Virus record (IMG/VR): IMGVR_UViG_3300023174_000038
Span: 248,001 to 312,000 of that record
DNA from: a virus
DNA length: 64,000 nt
Direction: 5' to 3' (one strand)
Shown here in pieces: positions 1-7,149 of this stretch. The translations under genes were made by a program, and so were the position numbers. A model generated the notes under the pieces. That model saw only the letters and a list, made by a program, of their open reading frames with translations. It was not told the origin of the DNA and did no database searches. Every line of letters begins with the position of its first letter. Within the stretch, counting starts at the first letter, position 1.

Positions 1-878
1 GGCATAGTGTCAACTACGTGCCGAATATGTTCAAGTATGGCTATGCGTTTACGCAGTTGAGCATTCCAATGTCCTTCACGGAAATCACTTAATGGAATAA
101 TATCAAAAATATTAAACACACTATCATCTGCTTGCACATCAGTCTTACGGCGTGCTTGTCGCATCAGTTCTTGGAATGTATTACCAATTACTTCTCCATC
201 TAATACAAATCCGTTAATCAATGCGTTCTGATGTCCTCTAGCAATCTTAATAAAGTTGTCGCTAATCTGTTTTTCAATGTGACCAAAGTTATCAAACACT
301 TTACCATTACGGCTGTAGCAAACTGTAGTCACACCCTCACTTGCACCGGGTATTACAAACATCAATACACGAACACCATCTAACTTAGGCTCAAGGCGTT
401 TAGTACCTTTCATCTCAGGACGACCTTCACTATTAGTTGCTAGTTGACAACCAAAGATTGGAATTTCGTAATCAGTTTTCTTACAGATTTTGTTGATTGT
501 TTTTTCAGATATACCAGCACGTAAATCTCTACGAATAACAGGAGCACAGAATGTATTCCATTCTATGCTATCAAATCGTTCACTCATTTCATTGATAGCA
601 TCAAGTGCGGCATTGCCTGACAAATCACGGTGCGACAATAGTGTAAGCAATGTATTAAAATCACTCCAAGGATTTTCAGCATCAACAATACCTACAGTAT
701 CAGGAACTTTACGTACACCAAATGTCACATAAGGATTGTAACAAGCTTTTGTCAAACCCAAAAAAATCTGAGCATTAGTGCTACCTAGGACACTTGCCTC
801 AAGCGCCTGTAAAATGATATCTTCCTTGTGCAGGCGACTATCACTTTCATTTAACTTTGTTATCCACGATGCTGACAT
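1..878 (-). CDS. 30: ATP-dependent DNA ligase, T4 gp30-like (3' part cut by window edge)
   Basis: Seals nicks in DNA during phage replication and repair. The first 292 residues are visible. The adenylation motif KLDG, with the nucleophile lysine near residue 165, sits in EPKLDGVR. It is followed by SRNGK (motif III region), LDGEV and FNIFD, in the order of the nucleotidyltransferase domain. An all-helical N-terminal domain of about 150 residues precedes it, as in T4 ligase. I chose the ATG at 878. The C-terminal OB-fold lies outside the window. The family is secure; closeness to T4 gp30 is judged from domain order only. Confidence 0.9.
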   Translation of the reverse strand, partial: MSASWITKLNESDSRLHKEDIILQALEASVLGSTNAQIFLGLTKACYNPYVTFGVRKVPDTVGIVDAENPWSDFNTLLTLLSHRDLSGNAALDAINEMSERFDSIEWNTFCAPVIRRDLRAGISEKTINKICKKTDYEIPIFGCQLATNSEGRPEMKGTKRLEPKLDGVRVLMFVIPGASEGVTTVCYSRNGKVFDNFGHIEKQISDNFIKIARGHQNALINGFVLDGEVIGNTFQELMRQARRKTDVQADDSVFNIFDIIPLSDFREGHWNAQLRKRIAILEHIRHVVDTM

Positions 879-887
879 TTAAAATCC

Positions 888-1070
888 TTATTTTACCTTA
901 CGTTTATTACATTCTTCATATGCCTGATCAGGAACTTGTTCATATGTATCTAGTTTGGAACATTGATACTCTAGTACAATATAATCAGGGTCATCAGTAC
1001 TTTCTCGCACTAACCACAATATTCCTATAATTACTAATATTGTGATAACTGTTGATTTGATGGTATCCAT
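888..1070 (-). CDS. small single-pass membrane protein
   Basis: Sixty residues starting MDTIKSTV. One hydrophobic helix at about residues 5-22 (VITILVIIGILWLV) is followed by an acidic/polar tail with two cysteines. The ATG at 1070 is preceded by AAGGGG, so I prefer it to an in-frame start 11 codons upstream. Function unknown. It lies just upstream of the ligase in the same direction. Confidence 0.6.
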   Translation of the reverse strand: MDTIKSTVITILVIIGILWLVRESTDDPDYIVLEYQCSKLDTYEQVPDQAYEECNKRKVK

Positions 1071-1096
1071 GATATTACCCCTTACGGGGTATTTAG

Positions 1097-1525
1097 CTAC
1101 CAACTACTATTATAAAATACTTTCAATCCTAGGAACACTTCTGCCTTAGCGTTGTTTACAAACTCAAGGTCTTGTTCATAGTAATAATTATCTGCAGGAT
1201 TACCAAAGAAGAAACCTTCTGTACTAGGAAGTTTGCCGTGACGAATAGCACGTTCAAGATTATCTAAATCATCCCAAGTAAGTTCTAACTCAATGCCATT
1301 GAATTTTTGATCTTTACTTTGCAGACCAGGTTCTTTTTTACTATGCCAAAGTTGTTCCATCCAACCATGCAAGTTAGGATGTTTACGCCAATAAGCAATC
1401 TCATATGGCTTAGTAACTGTCTTACTCACAAACTCACTTGTAGTTGCATCAAACTCTGCGGTTTCATAGAAGTCATTATATTGACCTTTTTTGTTAGCAA
1501 CATAAGCATACATATCTAATCCCAT
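1097..1525 (-). CDS. conserved phage hypothetical protein (MGLDMYAY family)
   Basis: A 142-residue soluble protein beginning MGLDMYAYVANK, an opening I recall from uncharacterised phage proteins. It is rich in Trp and Tyr (YWRKHPNLHGWMEQLW) with an acidic middle (ELELTWDDLDNLE). Start at 1525 is set by the Shine-Dalgarno GGTGGAGG 5 nt upstream; a longer in-frame ATG at 1558 lacks one. No catalytic motif recognised. Confidence 0.7.
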   Translation of the reverse strand: MGLDMYAYVANKKGQYNDFYETAEFDATTSEFVSKTVTKPYEIAYWRKHPNLHGWMEQLWHSKKEPGLQSKDQKFNGIELELTWDDLDNLERAIRHGKLPSTEGFFFGNPADNYYYEQDLEFVNNAKAEVFLGLKVFYNSSW

Positions 1526-1554
1526 AATATCCTCCACCTTTTTACGTTTATATT

Positions 1555-1683
1555 TCACTTAGCTTGTTCAACAGTTACCTGTTTAACTTTTTCTACACCG
1601 TTGTCAGCAATTTTGGCAATGCCACTAAAGCCCACAGTTGAGACTACAATACCAAGAATAAACCCTACTAATAATTTTGTCAT
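1555..1683 (-). CDS. tiny membrane-anchored protein
   Basis: A 42-residue ORF, MTKLLVGFILGIVVSTVGFS followed by a charged helix ending VEQAK. It has one N-terminal transmembrane segment with small-residue packing (G-x3-G type) and a short amphipathic tail. It is packed tightly between the neighbouring genes (1685 and 1525). Similar 40-residue proteins occur in T4-like aquatic phages. Function unknown. Confidence 0.55.
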   Translation of the reverse strand: MTKLLVGFILGIVVSTVGFSGIAKIADNGVEKVKQVTVEQAK

Positions 1684-1684
1684 T

Positions 1685-1915
1685 TTAAATCTCCGGAAAT
1701 TGATATAGTTCCCACTCTTCGGCATACTCTGTTTCTAAAACAGTTGCCGCATCTGTATAGCCATGATTGACTAATGTTTGAATGCAATTTTTAATAATCA
1801 AATTAGCAAACATGTCAGGATCAAAATCGTATGTATACGTAGAACGATTGCCGTCCTCATCAGTTTCAACATAGCCCTTAGCCTGTTTAAAAAGTTTTTC
1901 AATATCTTTATTCAT
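1685..1915 (-). CDS. small hypothetical protein, FAxLIxxxC paralogue family
   Basis: Seventy-six residues. The core DPDMFANLIIKNCIQTL matches the core of the next gene (TEKFAELIVRECDRY) and of the gene at 8813-9028 (IGRFADIIVRDCIDI), so the three are paralogues. Two adjacent ATGs are possible (1918 or 1915); the second gives better spacing to GGAG. It overlaps the end of the preceding gene by a few bases, suggesting translational coupling. Function unknown. Confidence 0.65.
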   Translation of the reverse strand: MNKDIEKLFKQAKGYVETDEDGNRSTYTYDFDPDMFANLIIKNCIQTLVNHGYTDAATVLETEYAEEWELYQFPEI

Positions 1916-2135
1916 CATTCATCTCCACCATCCCAAAATGTATTAACAAATCTCTACCTAACAACGGACCATGTTCCCATGCACTACATGCATAACGATC
2001 ACACTCACGTACAATCAGTTCTGCAAACTTTTCAGTATCAAACCGATCTACCATATAACTATTAAAAGCATTAGTACCTCGTTGTTCACGCACGATACAT
2101 TGTGATTTTAATTCATTAATCAATTCTGTATTCAT
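1908..2135 (-). CDS. small hypothetical protein, FAxLIxxxC paralogue family
   Basis: Seventy-five residues with the signature FAELIVREC near the middle and a conserved C-terminal LLIHFG comparable to IKKHFG in the 8813 paralogue. The ATG overlaps the stop of the upstream gene (ATGA), which indicates coupled translation. Function unknown. Confidence 0.65.
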   Translation of the reverse strand: MNTELINELKSQCIVREQRGTNAFNSYMVDRFDTEKFAELIVRECDRYACSAWEHGPLLGRDLLIHFGMVEMNDE

Positions 2136-2869
2136 AATACCTTTACACGATTAAGTTGAGTAATGTTATCTCTATGAGCTTTAACAGTACCATAAATGTT
2201 CATTGTATCACCAATTGGAACCTGTTGCTTATAGCTAAAGAACACTGGCTGATCGTTTGTAGTAATCCCAGTTACAAAAAACACATTATAAATTTGTGAA
2301 TATGTACATTTGATAACTTCAATTTCAAGTTTTACCTTGTCACCTGCTTTACCGATGAAACCACCTGTAGCAAAATTAACACGTTGTTCTGCGGTTTGAC
2401 GTTCAACACCACGCTCATAACATGAGGGCAAACTAGCAATAACAGCAACATCATAGTTACCAGTAATAACTTCCCGATTAGCAATCAACATTGCGGTATT
2501 ATCAAACTCAGTTAGTTGTTTACCTTGCAAGATTTTAAAAGTTAATGCTTGATAAAAAGCACGAACCTTTTTACCTTGTTCACGATCCTCATCAGTAATC
2601 AAAAAAGTATCAGCCAGCAATTGTTCAACAATAATACGATTAGATAGTTTTGTTGTAGCAGGATCTGATTCGGACACTACACTTAACTTGACATAACTAC
2701 CGTTGATACGTTGAGCCGCACATGCCGCACTCCACACATCATCGGCGTTATAATTTACTGTAACCTTTTGTGTTCTAGTTTTAGCACGATACGGAGTAGA
2801 ATCATCAGCATGACCCATACGTTGAATTTGACGACTAGTCATATTTGATACGTTAGCAAATCCGTGCAT
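2132..2869 (-). CDS. conserved hypothetical protein
   Basis: A 245-residue soluble protein. The C-terminal third (VFFVTGITTNDQPVFFSYKQ, then GTVKAHRDNITQLNRVKVL) has the alternating pattern of a small beta-barrel and could be an OB-like domain; this is inference. No catalytic motif is visible. It is the largest gene in a run of small minus-strand genes and is followed by coupled small ORFs. I do not recognise a function. Confidence 0.7.
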   Translation of the reverse strand: MHGFANVSNMTSRQIQRMGHADDSTPYRAKTRTQKVTVNYNADDVWSAACAAQRINGSYVKLSVVSESDPATTKLSNRIIVEQLLADTFLITDEDREQGKKVRAFYQALTFKILQGKQLTEFDNTAMLIANREVITGNYDVAVIASLPSCYERGVERQTAEQRVNFATGGFIGKAGDKVKLEIEVIKCTYSQIYNVFFVTGITTNDQPVFFSYKQQVPIGDTMNIYGTVKAHRDNITQLNRVKVL

Positions 2870-2879
2870 GTTCTTCTCC

Positions 2880-3146
2880 TTAAACTTCTGTTTCGTATTC
2901 GTAAAACTTAACTGACGGATCCAACTTTTTCAATTGTTTAGCGGCAGTCATCAATTCTTTGTAGCGACGGTTAACTTCTGCACGGGGCAATTCACCATCG
3001 CAAGTAAGGTTCTCAGGGCTAAGAGCCGAATCAATCATATCTGCGACACGCTGACGACCTTTGGCAGTTTGAATTTCATACTGCTCACCTTTGAAAAAAC
3101 TATTCCAGTGATTCTTTTGGTCAATGTATTTTTGCAATGCTGTCAT
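2880..3146 (-). CDS. small hypothetical protein
   Basis: Eighty-eight residues, highly charged, predicted mostly helical (EVNRRYKELMTAAKQLKKL). It is the first gene after the promoter at 3180-3208, with leader SD CGGAG. Early gene by promoter type. Function unknown. Confidence 0.65.
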   Translation of the reverse strand: MTALQKYIDQKNHWNSFFKGEQYEIQTAKGRQRVADMIDSALSPENLTCDGELPRAEVNRRYKELMTAAKQLKKLDPSVKFYEYETEV

Positions 3147-3179
3147 GTTTAACTCCGTTGTTTAACTGTTTAAGATTCT

Positions 3180-3208
3180 ATTATATACCCAAAGCCATTT
3201 ATTGTCAA
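3180..3208 (-). promoter_or_regulatory. sigma70-type early promoter
   Basis: On the minus strand: TTGACA (3208-3203), 17-nt spacer, TATAAT (3185-3180). The TTGACA contains the TGA stop of the gene at 3205-3426. The promoter plus leader closely repeats those at 3459-3487 and 3858-3886. Confidence 0.85.
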
Positions 3209-3426
3209 ATATAGAAATCTGACGTTAAGCCCAATTCTGTATAGACAATTTCACGGACTTCTGTATCCATTGCTTCACCAAATAATTCATAGTCGCAATC
3301 GGCCAAGTCACGCAAATTTTGCAGTACTATGGGCCAAGTGCTTTTATTCATTTTGTGGAATTCAATGATATCGGCAATTTGTTTGTTACCTTCTTCACTA
3401 AACATACCGTATGTTGCTATAGTCAT
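3205..3426 (-). CDS. small hypothetical protein
   Basis: Seventy-three residues, acidic (DLADCDYELFGEAMDTEVRE). It is driven by the promoter at 3459-3487, with leader SD AAAGGAC. Its stop codon forms part of the -35 box of the next promoter. Function unknown; the strong host-type promoter suggests early expression. Confidence 0.65.
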   Translation of the reverse strand: MTIATYGMFSEEGNKQIADIIEFHKMNKSTWPIVLQNLRDLADCDYELFGEAMDTEVREIVYTELGLTSDFYI

Positions 3427-3458
3427 TTTGTGTCCTTTATCTAACTGTCTAAGATTCT

Positions 3459-3487
3459 ATTATAAGCCCAAATCCATTTAATGTCAA
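3459..3487 (-). promoter_or_regulatory. sigma70-type early promoter
   Basis: On the minus strand: TTGACA (3487-3482), 17-nt spacer, TATAAT (3464-3459), followed by a leader nearly identical to that at 3826-3857. Confidence 0.85.
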
Positions 3488-3489
3488 AT

Positions 3490-3825
3490 TTAAGCGGCCA
3501 GTCTTTGTAGCGTTTTTGCAACATTATCTTGGACCAACTGTTCAAATCCAGCTTTAGTAACTGGGTAGCCCAACTGTTTTAGTTGTTTTTTGATATGGGG
3601 TTGAATAAAACCCTTAGAACCTACAATTTTAAGGGGAGCCTCACCCTTTTCTAAACGGCTGAAGTATTCTTCAACTGTAAAGTTTTTTGTAAGGAATGTA
3701 AGGAAACTTGCTTTAGAACTTTTAGCATACTTAAAACGGGCTACAAATTTTGTAGTACCGTCAACTGGATTTGTGTAGTCAACGTACTCTGTACCGTAGA
3801 AGTTGCCCTTGATGAATGTAGTCAT
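3490..3825 (-). CDS. small hypothetical protein
   Basis: A 111-residue basic protein starting MTTFIKGNFYGTEYVDY. A beta-rich N-terminal half (FVARFKYAKSSKASFLTFLT) leads to a lysine-rich helical C-terminus. It has its own promoter cassette upstream and SD AAAGGAC. Function unknown. Confidence 0.7.
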   Translation of the reverse strand: MTTFIKGNFYGTEYVDYTNPVDGTTKFVARFKYAKSSKASFLTFLTKNFTVEEYFSRLEKGEAPLKIVGSKGFIQPHIKKQLKQLGYPVTKAGFEQLVQDNVAKTLQRLAA

Positions 3826-3857
3826 TTCGTGTCCTTTATCTAACTGTCTAAGATTCT

Positions 3858-3886
3858 ATTGTATCAGAAGATCCATTTATTGTCAA
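3858..3886 (-). promoter_or_regulatory. sigma70-type early promoter
   Basis: On the minus strand: TTGACA (3886-3881), 17-nt spacer, TACAAT (3863-3858). Third member of the repeated promoter-leader cassette. It lies directly downstream of the terminator at 3899-3925. Confidence 0.85.
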
Positions 3887-3898
3887 ATTTTGGGTATA

Positions 3899-3925
3899 AA
3901 AAAGCCCCAAATTTTGGGGTATTTT
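3899..3925 (-). terminator. Rho-independent terminator
   Basis: Palindrome CCCCAAA/TTTGGGG (3905-3919). In the minus direction it is followed by CTTTTTT. It sits just after the stop of the glycosyltransferase-like gene at 3933. The plus strand also has a T-run, so it could work both ways. Confidence 0.85.
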
Positions 3926-3932
3926 TTGAATA

Positions 3933-4829
3933 CTAACGTACTATAGTTTTATCGGATGCATTACCACCACCAAATTTACTTTCCCATTCTGTTTCTGTTT
4001 GAACAGTATATCCTTTAGTTTTAAACCATTCAATTAATTTATCTTCCATTTCCCCTAACTTATCTACGTTATTTGGAATTTTTATAACATTGTCGGGTAA
4101 TAGAACTCTGGATTTAGCATGATGACCTACTATCTCATTAAAGTTTATATCCTTATGCCATATTTTATCTAAATATTCAAATCCAAATTTATTTGCTACT
4201 TGAAGAGGTGCAAATTTATATCCACATCGCATTAGTATTGGTCTAATAAGACCGGTAAGTTGTACATCTTCATTCCAATTATTTGTCCACTCTTGTTTCT
4301 TTTTAGCTTTGCCAAGAGATAATGGATTAGGTACGGTATGAGCAATACCATGCACGTTACATGCTTCTAAAAATCTTTTAGTTCTAAATGAAAATCCACC
4401 GTTCTGAATGACAAAGGTGTTTGGTTTATCAAGCCAATGAAATTGTAAAAACAGATGTTCAATAGTATCTACTGCATTATTAAATTGCAATCCACAATGA
4501 GTAGGAGGACCAATGTAATCGTATTGATAAAATTCTTCTGTAAATTTATTGCCGTTTAATACCCAACTATCGTCTTGTACAATTAAACAATAATCTGTTT
4601 TAATAAATGCATAGAGTGAATGCATCATAAAAATACTATGTTGTTTATAATTTAAATAGTAAATTCGTTGCCATTCAATCTCAGATGGTAGATTGTCTGG
4701 TTTAGTAATAGATAATAATAGTCCCCTACTGCCAGGCAATTCTTGTATACTTTTTAGAATAGAAGGTACCGCACTAGAACCATCATTGTGTCCGTATACG
4801 GCTACAACTGTTAATTGGTCATGTAACAT
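3933..4829 (-). CDS. glycosyltransferase-like protein, DUF5672 type
   Basis: A 298-residue protein with the layout of DUF5672 GT-A-like enzymes. It has an N-terminal strand VVAVYGHN, then CLIVQDDSWVL (DxD-like metal site), YDYIGPP, NGGFSFRTKRFLEAC, NEDVQLTG and APLQVANKFGFE. It probably transfers a sugar; the acceptor (DNA base, host LPS or virion) cannot be told from the sequence. A terminator follows it. It is one of several glycosyltransferase-like genes in the window. Confidence 0.75.
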   Translation of the reverse strand: MLHDQLTVVAVYGHNDGSSAVPSILKSIQELPGSRGLLLSITKPDNLPSEIEWQRIYYLNYKQHSIFMMHSLYAFIKTDYCLIVQDDSWVLNGNKFTEEFYQYDYIGPPTHCGLQFNNAVDTIEHLFLQFHWLDKPNTFVIQNGGFSFRTKRFLEACNVHGIAHTVPNPLSLGKAKKKQEWTNNWNEDVQLTGLIRPILMRCGYKFAPLQVANKFGFEYLDKIWHKDINFNEIVGHHAKSRVLLPDNVIKIPNNVDKLGEMEDKLIEWFKTKGYTVQTETEWESKFGGGNASDKTIVR

Positions 4830-4842
4830 TTTAAATGTTATA

Positions 4843-5112
4843 TTATTTTTTATTAGTGCTTTGGTTTACAAAACCATACATTTTCTCAGCAGTTTCAAGG
4901 ATCTTATCTAGACCGGGAAACTCAGGCATAGTAACAGTAGAAACAAGTTGACCTGTTTTCTCATCACGTTTGGCGCTTAGTTCCCAACCCTGAAATTTCA
5001 TTTGATATTCTTGTTGTACAACATCTTTGGCTAGTGCTAAGATATCTGAACGTATTTCATATCCGTTTTTATTGAATTTAACTTCTGGTGCTTTTGGTGT
5101 GTAGTCTGACAT
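4843..5112 (-). CDS. conserved T4-like hypothetical protein
   Basis: Eighty-nine residues, MSDYTPKAPEVKFNKNGYEI at the N-terminus and FPGLDKILETAEKMYGFV near the C-terminus. The central WELSAKRDEKTGQ is polar. It resembles small conserved proteins of T4-like aquatic phages; no function known to me. Confidence 0.7.
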   Translation of the reverse strand: MSDYTPKAPEVKFNKNGYEIRSDILALAKDVVQQEYQMKFQGWELSAKRDEKTGQLVSTVTMPEFPGLDKILETAEKMYGFVNQSTNKK

Positions 5113-5136
5113 TTTATTTCCTTACTGTGTAAATGT

Positions 5137-5232
5137 TCAGATAGTATATATAACTTTTTTAGGTTGTTCAAATCTTTCGGGAAAATTTAGTCGTTCCCAT
5201 TCTTCATCTGATACCGGCCACCAATTAGTCAT
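5137..5232 (-). CDS. micro-ORF, 31 residues
   Basis: MTNWWPVSDEEWERLNFPER then a short basic tail. It starts at an ATGA overlapping the stop of the previous micro-ORF. The Trp/Glu-rich composition and the chain of ATGA overlaps support translation. Function unknown. Confidence 0.5.
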   Translation of the reverse strand: MTNWWPVSDEEWERLNFPERFEQPKKVIYTI

Positions 5233-5327
5233 ATCCAACCTTTGAATTCACTATCAATGATTGGATGTACTTCCCAACCTTCTTTAGCCCATCTATATAG
5301 CATAATTAGGTCGTTAATCAAATTCAT
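5229..5327 (-). CDS. micro-ORF, 32 residues
   Basis: Begins MNLINDLIMLYRWAKEGWEV and ends FKGWI. Start and stop overlap the neighbouring micro-ORFs by ATGA at both ends. Helical and Trp-containing; function unknown. Confidence 0.5.
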   Translation of the reverse strand: MNLINDLIMLYRWAKEGWEVHPIIDSEFKGWI

Positions 5328-5407
5328 TTTACTTTGCCTGCTTTATATATTTTAAAGTCTTGGACTGTTTGTATTATTGATAATAAAAGTTGTTTAATTT
5401 TGTTCAT
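5324..5407 (-). CDS. micro-ORF, 27 residues
   Basis: MNKIKQLLLSIIQTVQDFKI plus a basic end. Its ATG overlaps the TGA of the 64-residue membrane gene upstream and its TGA overlaps the next ATG. A short amphipathic helix; function unknown. Confidence 0.45.
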   Translation of the reverse strand: MNKIKQLLLSIIQTVQDFKIYKAGKVK

Positions 5408-5598
5408 AGATACCTCTGTTGTGATTTTCTTTCAAATTCATTAGTAAAACGGTCAATGTCACCGATATCCTTAGGATTTTTACTATTGATATATTGCTCC
5501 AATTGACTACCGTATGATTGATTAGATAGCAATCCCAATAAAGGAATTGCTATGCCAATCACAGTCATTGTAATGATTGTGATTAATACTGATATCAT
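5404..5598 (-). CDS. small membrane protein
   Basis: Sixty-four residues. The N-terminal transmembrane helix (ITIITMTVIGIAIPLLGLL) is followed by a polar tail. It is the head of a chain of four genes coupled by ATGA overlaps (5137-5598). Function unknown; size and shape would fit a membrane or lysis accessory, but nothing specific supports that. Confidence 0.6.
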   Translation of the reverse strand: MISVLITIITMTVIGIAIPLLGLLSNQSYGSQLEQYINSKNPKDIGDIDRFTNEFERKSQQRYL

Positions 5599-5599
5599 A

Positions 5600-5869
5600 T
5601 TACTTAGATTTCTTTGTGTTAAAAGCAGGGACCATTGTTTTATATTGGTCAGCTAATTGTGAATAGAATTCTTTGCTTGTGAAGATCATACCTAAAGCCA
5701 TCATTGATTGCATTCCTGAATCAGCGGCTTGTTTAGTGTATTTTGATTGTGCATCAACAAATGTAATCATTGCTGTTTTGATGCCTTCGTGTTGAACTGT
5801 TTGTTCTACGAATTTCTTTTTGAAGTCTGAAACGCCGTCAATAAAGGCGTAAGTTGCTGTGTTAAACAT
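5600..5869 (-). CDS. small helical hypothetical protein
   Basis: Eighty-nine residues starting MFNTATYAFIDGVSDFKKKF, all-helical and rich in Met, Gln and Ala. The start at 5869 is supported by SD AGGAGAT 5 nt upstream. An in-frame ATG at 5929 lies 3 nt after a late-promoter octamer, so a leaderless form 20 residues longer is possible. Function unknown; the layout is loosely phasin-like, which I do not claim. Confidence 0.6.
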   Translation of the reverse strand: MFNTATYAFIDGVSDFKKKFVEQTVQHEGIKTAMITFVDAQSKYTKQAADSGMQSMMALGMIFTSKEFYSQLADQYKTMVPAFNTKKSK

Positions 5870-5932
5870 TTTATATCTCCTATGTGTGTGTTTAAAAGTT
5901 AGGTTTTTATGAAGAACCCGTAACTTCATATA

Positions 5933-5940
5933 TATTTATG
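5933..5940 (-). promoter_or_regulatory. late-promoter-like octamer CATAAATA
   Basis: CATAAATA on the minus strand (5940-5933), followed by TATATG. It is upstream of the gene at 5600-5869 and matches the T4 gp55-type late -10 element TATAAATA in 7 of 8 positions. Confidence 0.5.
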
Positions 5941-6124
5941 CCGGCTCATAGATTTCTCTATATTTTGACATAGCTAATTCTCTAGCCAGAAACAATCTTA
6001 AGTTGACATAATCAGTTAAATCCTCATTGTCATGTAAAGATGTTTCAATCTTTAATATAATACGACGGGAATTAACTAATATGTCCTCATCATCAACTAG
6101 AACCAGATTAGGGTCAATTCCCAA
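5936..6124 (-). CDS. hypothetical protein, start uncertain
   Basis: The reading frame shows a plausible soluble protein (GIDPNLVLVDDEDILVNSRR, then LTDYVNLRLFLARELAMSKY). The open frame runs upstream into the Lys/Ala-rich gene at 6153 in another frame. A TTG at 6124 would give 62 residues outside that overlap; no clear SD is visible. Moderate confidence that it is coding, low confidence in the start. Confidence 0.45.
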   Translation of the reverse strand: MGIDPNLVLVDDEDILVNSRRIILKIETSLHDNEDLTDYVNLRLFLARELAMSKYREIYEPA

Positions 6125-6152
6125 AGTTCTAATTGATGTGAGTCTATATGGA

Positions 6153-6413
6153 TTACTTCTTAGGAGCTTCGGCTTTTTTATCTTCAGCTTTTGCTGGGGC
6201 TGGGCTAGCAGGCTTGGCATCACTTTTAGTGTCTGCCTTGGGAGCATCCTTTTTCTTAGCTAATTTCATTTCAGCTTTTGGTGCTTCTGCTTTAGCAGGT
6301 GCAGCCGGCGCTACTACTGCTGGAGTAGATGTTACTGGAGCTTTTGCTGGTTCAGCGGCAAAAGCTGTTGCTACTGATAGTGTTGTAATTAGGGCGATTG
6401 CTAATGTTTTCAT
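6153..6413 (-). CDS. Sec-exported Lys/Ala/Pro-rich protein
   Basis: Eighty-six residues. A clear signal peptide (MKTLAIALITTLSVATAFA, cleavage after AFA) is followed by a disordered region of almost only Ala, Pro, Lys, Glu and Asp (repeats such as APAKAEAPKAE). SD AAGGAAAC precedes the ATG. The mature part is like low-complexity bacterial envelope or histone-like tails. An exported unstructured polycation is unusual in a phage genome and may have come from the host. Function unknown. Confidence 0.7.
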   Translation of the reverse strand: MKTLAIALITTLSVATAFAAEPAKAPVTSTPAVVAPAAPAKAEAPKAEMKLAKKKDAPKADTKSDAKPASPAPAKAEDKKAEAPKK

Positions 6414-6490
6414 TTTAAGTTTCCTTTAAGTTAATGAAGTAGATTTTCTAGTCTACATATATATAACGCATTAGCCTACTGTTTCGTTGA

Positions 6491-6498
6491 CATAAATA
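6491..6498 (+). promoter_or_regulatory. late-promoter-like octamer CATAAATA
   Basis: CATAAATA on the plus strand ends 4 nt before the ATG at 6503. That places the expected transcription start at the start codon, with no SD in between. Confidence 0.6.
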
Positions 6499-6502
6499 CA
6501 TT

Positions 6503-6985
6503 ATGTTATATATATCTTATCAAGGAATCTACGACGGGCAAAACTATGAATATGCTAACACACCTGATCAAATAGGAAAATCCTTTAATAACGGTTTTGC
6601 TTGTATGGTAGATGTTTGGAGAATAGATAATACACTATGTGTAGGTCCAGAAGCTGCACCTATTCCTGTAACTAACAAATATCTACAGGGTAACCGTTTT
6701 TGGATTAAATGCGGGAATCAGGAAACATATGATTGGTTTCTCACACAATCATTAAGACAATATCCAAACTATTTCTATCAACCTGTATATAATGAGAATG
6801 TAACTACTAGTAGCAATAGGTTATGGACACCTGGAACAGTGGCAGTAAATGATACTAGTATTGTTGTATTACCCGAAATAGCTGATAGAGGATTGTTTAG
6901 TACTGTACATTTAAGATGCTACGGAGTATGTAGCACCTTTCTAACCTTCATTAAACGTATGCGTAATGAGGGTGAGTGGTATTAA
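6503..6985 (+). CDS. GDPD/PLC-like domain protein with degenerate active site
   Basis: A 160-residue protein whose frame follows a small glycerophosphodiester-phosphodiesterase-like family: YISYQGIYDG / YANTPDQI / MVDVWRIDNTLCVG / WTPG / SIVVLPE. As I recall that family, it carries HRGN and GHDEP at the first and third positions; here they read YQGI and GPEAA, so the catalytic His residues are missing. It probably keeps the fold but not the hydrolysis. A late octamer lies immediately upstream, so it may be a late, leaderless gene. Family assignment is moderate. Confidence 0.55.
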   Translation: MLYISYQGIYDGQNYEYANTPDQIGKSFNNGFACMVDVWRIDNTLCVGPEAAPIPVTNKYLQGNRFWIKCGNQETYDWFLTQSLRQYPNYFYQPVYNENVTTSSNRLWTPGTVAVNDTSIVVLPEIADRGLFSTVHLRCYGVCSTFLTFIKRMRNEGEWY

Positions 6986-7149
6986 CCACCACGTCCACTT
7001 CTACGTACAACTGTTGCACCACCCGATCCTTTTGTAGGTTTAGGACCTTGTGATTTTGGGGCTTTAGCCAATCCAGGATGCTTACTATCTTTTTTAGCGG
7101 CGTTAGCTAAATTGATAAATGGATTTTTACTTTTCTTTTCTTCAGTCAT
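6982..7149 (-). CDS. small basic hypothetical protein
   Basis: Fifty-five residues, MTEEKKSKNPFINLANAAKK then a Gly/Pro/Lys-rich end finishing VVRRSGRGG. The ATG overlaps the stop of the upstream gene (ATGA). Its 3' end overlaps the convergent plus-strand gene by 4 nt. Probably disordered; RGG-like tail. Function unknown. Confidence 0.55.
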   Translation of the reverse strand: MTEEKKSKNPFINLANAAKKDSKHPGLAKAPKSQGPKPTKGSGGATVVRRSGRGG

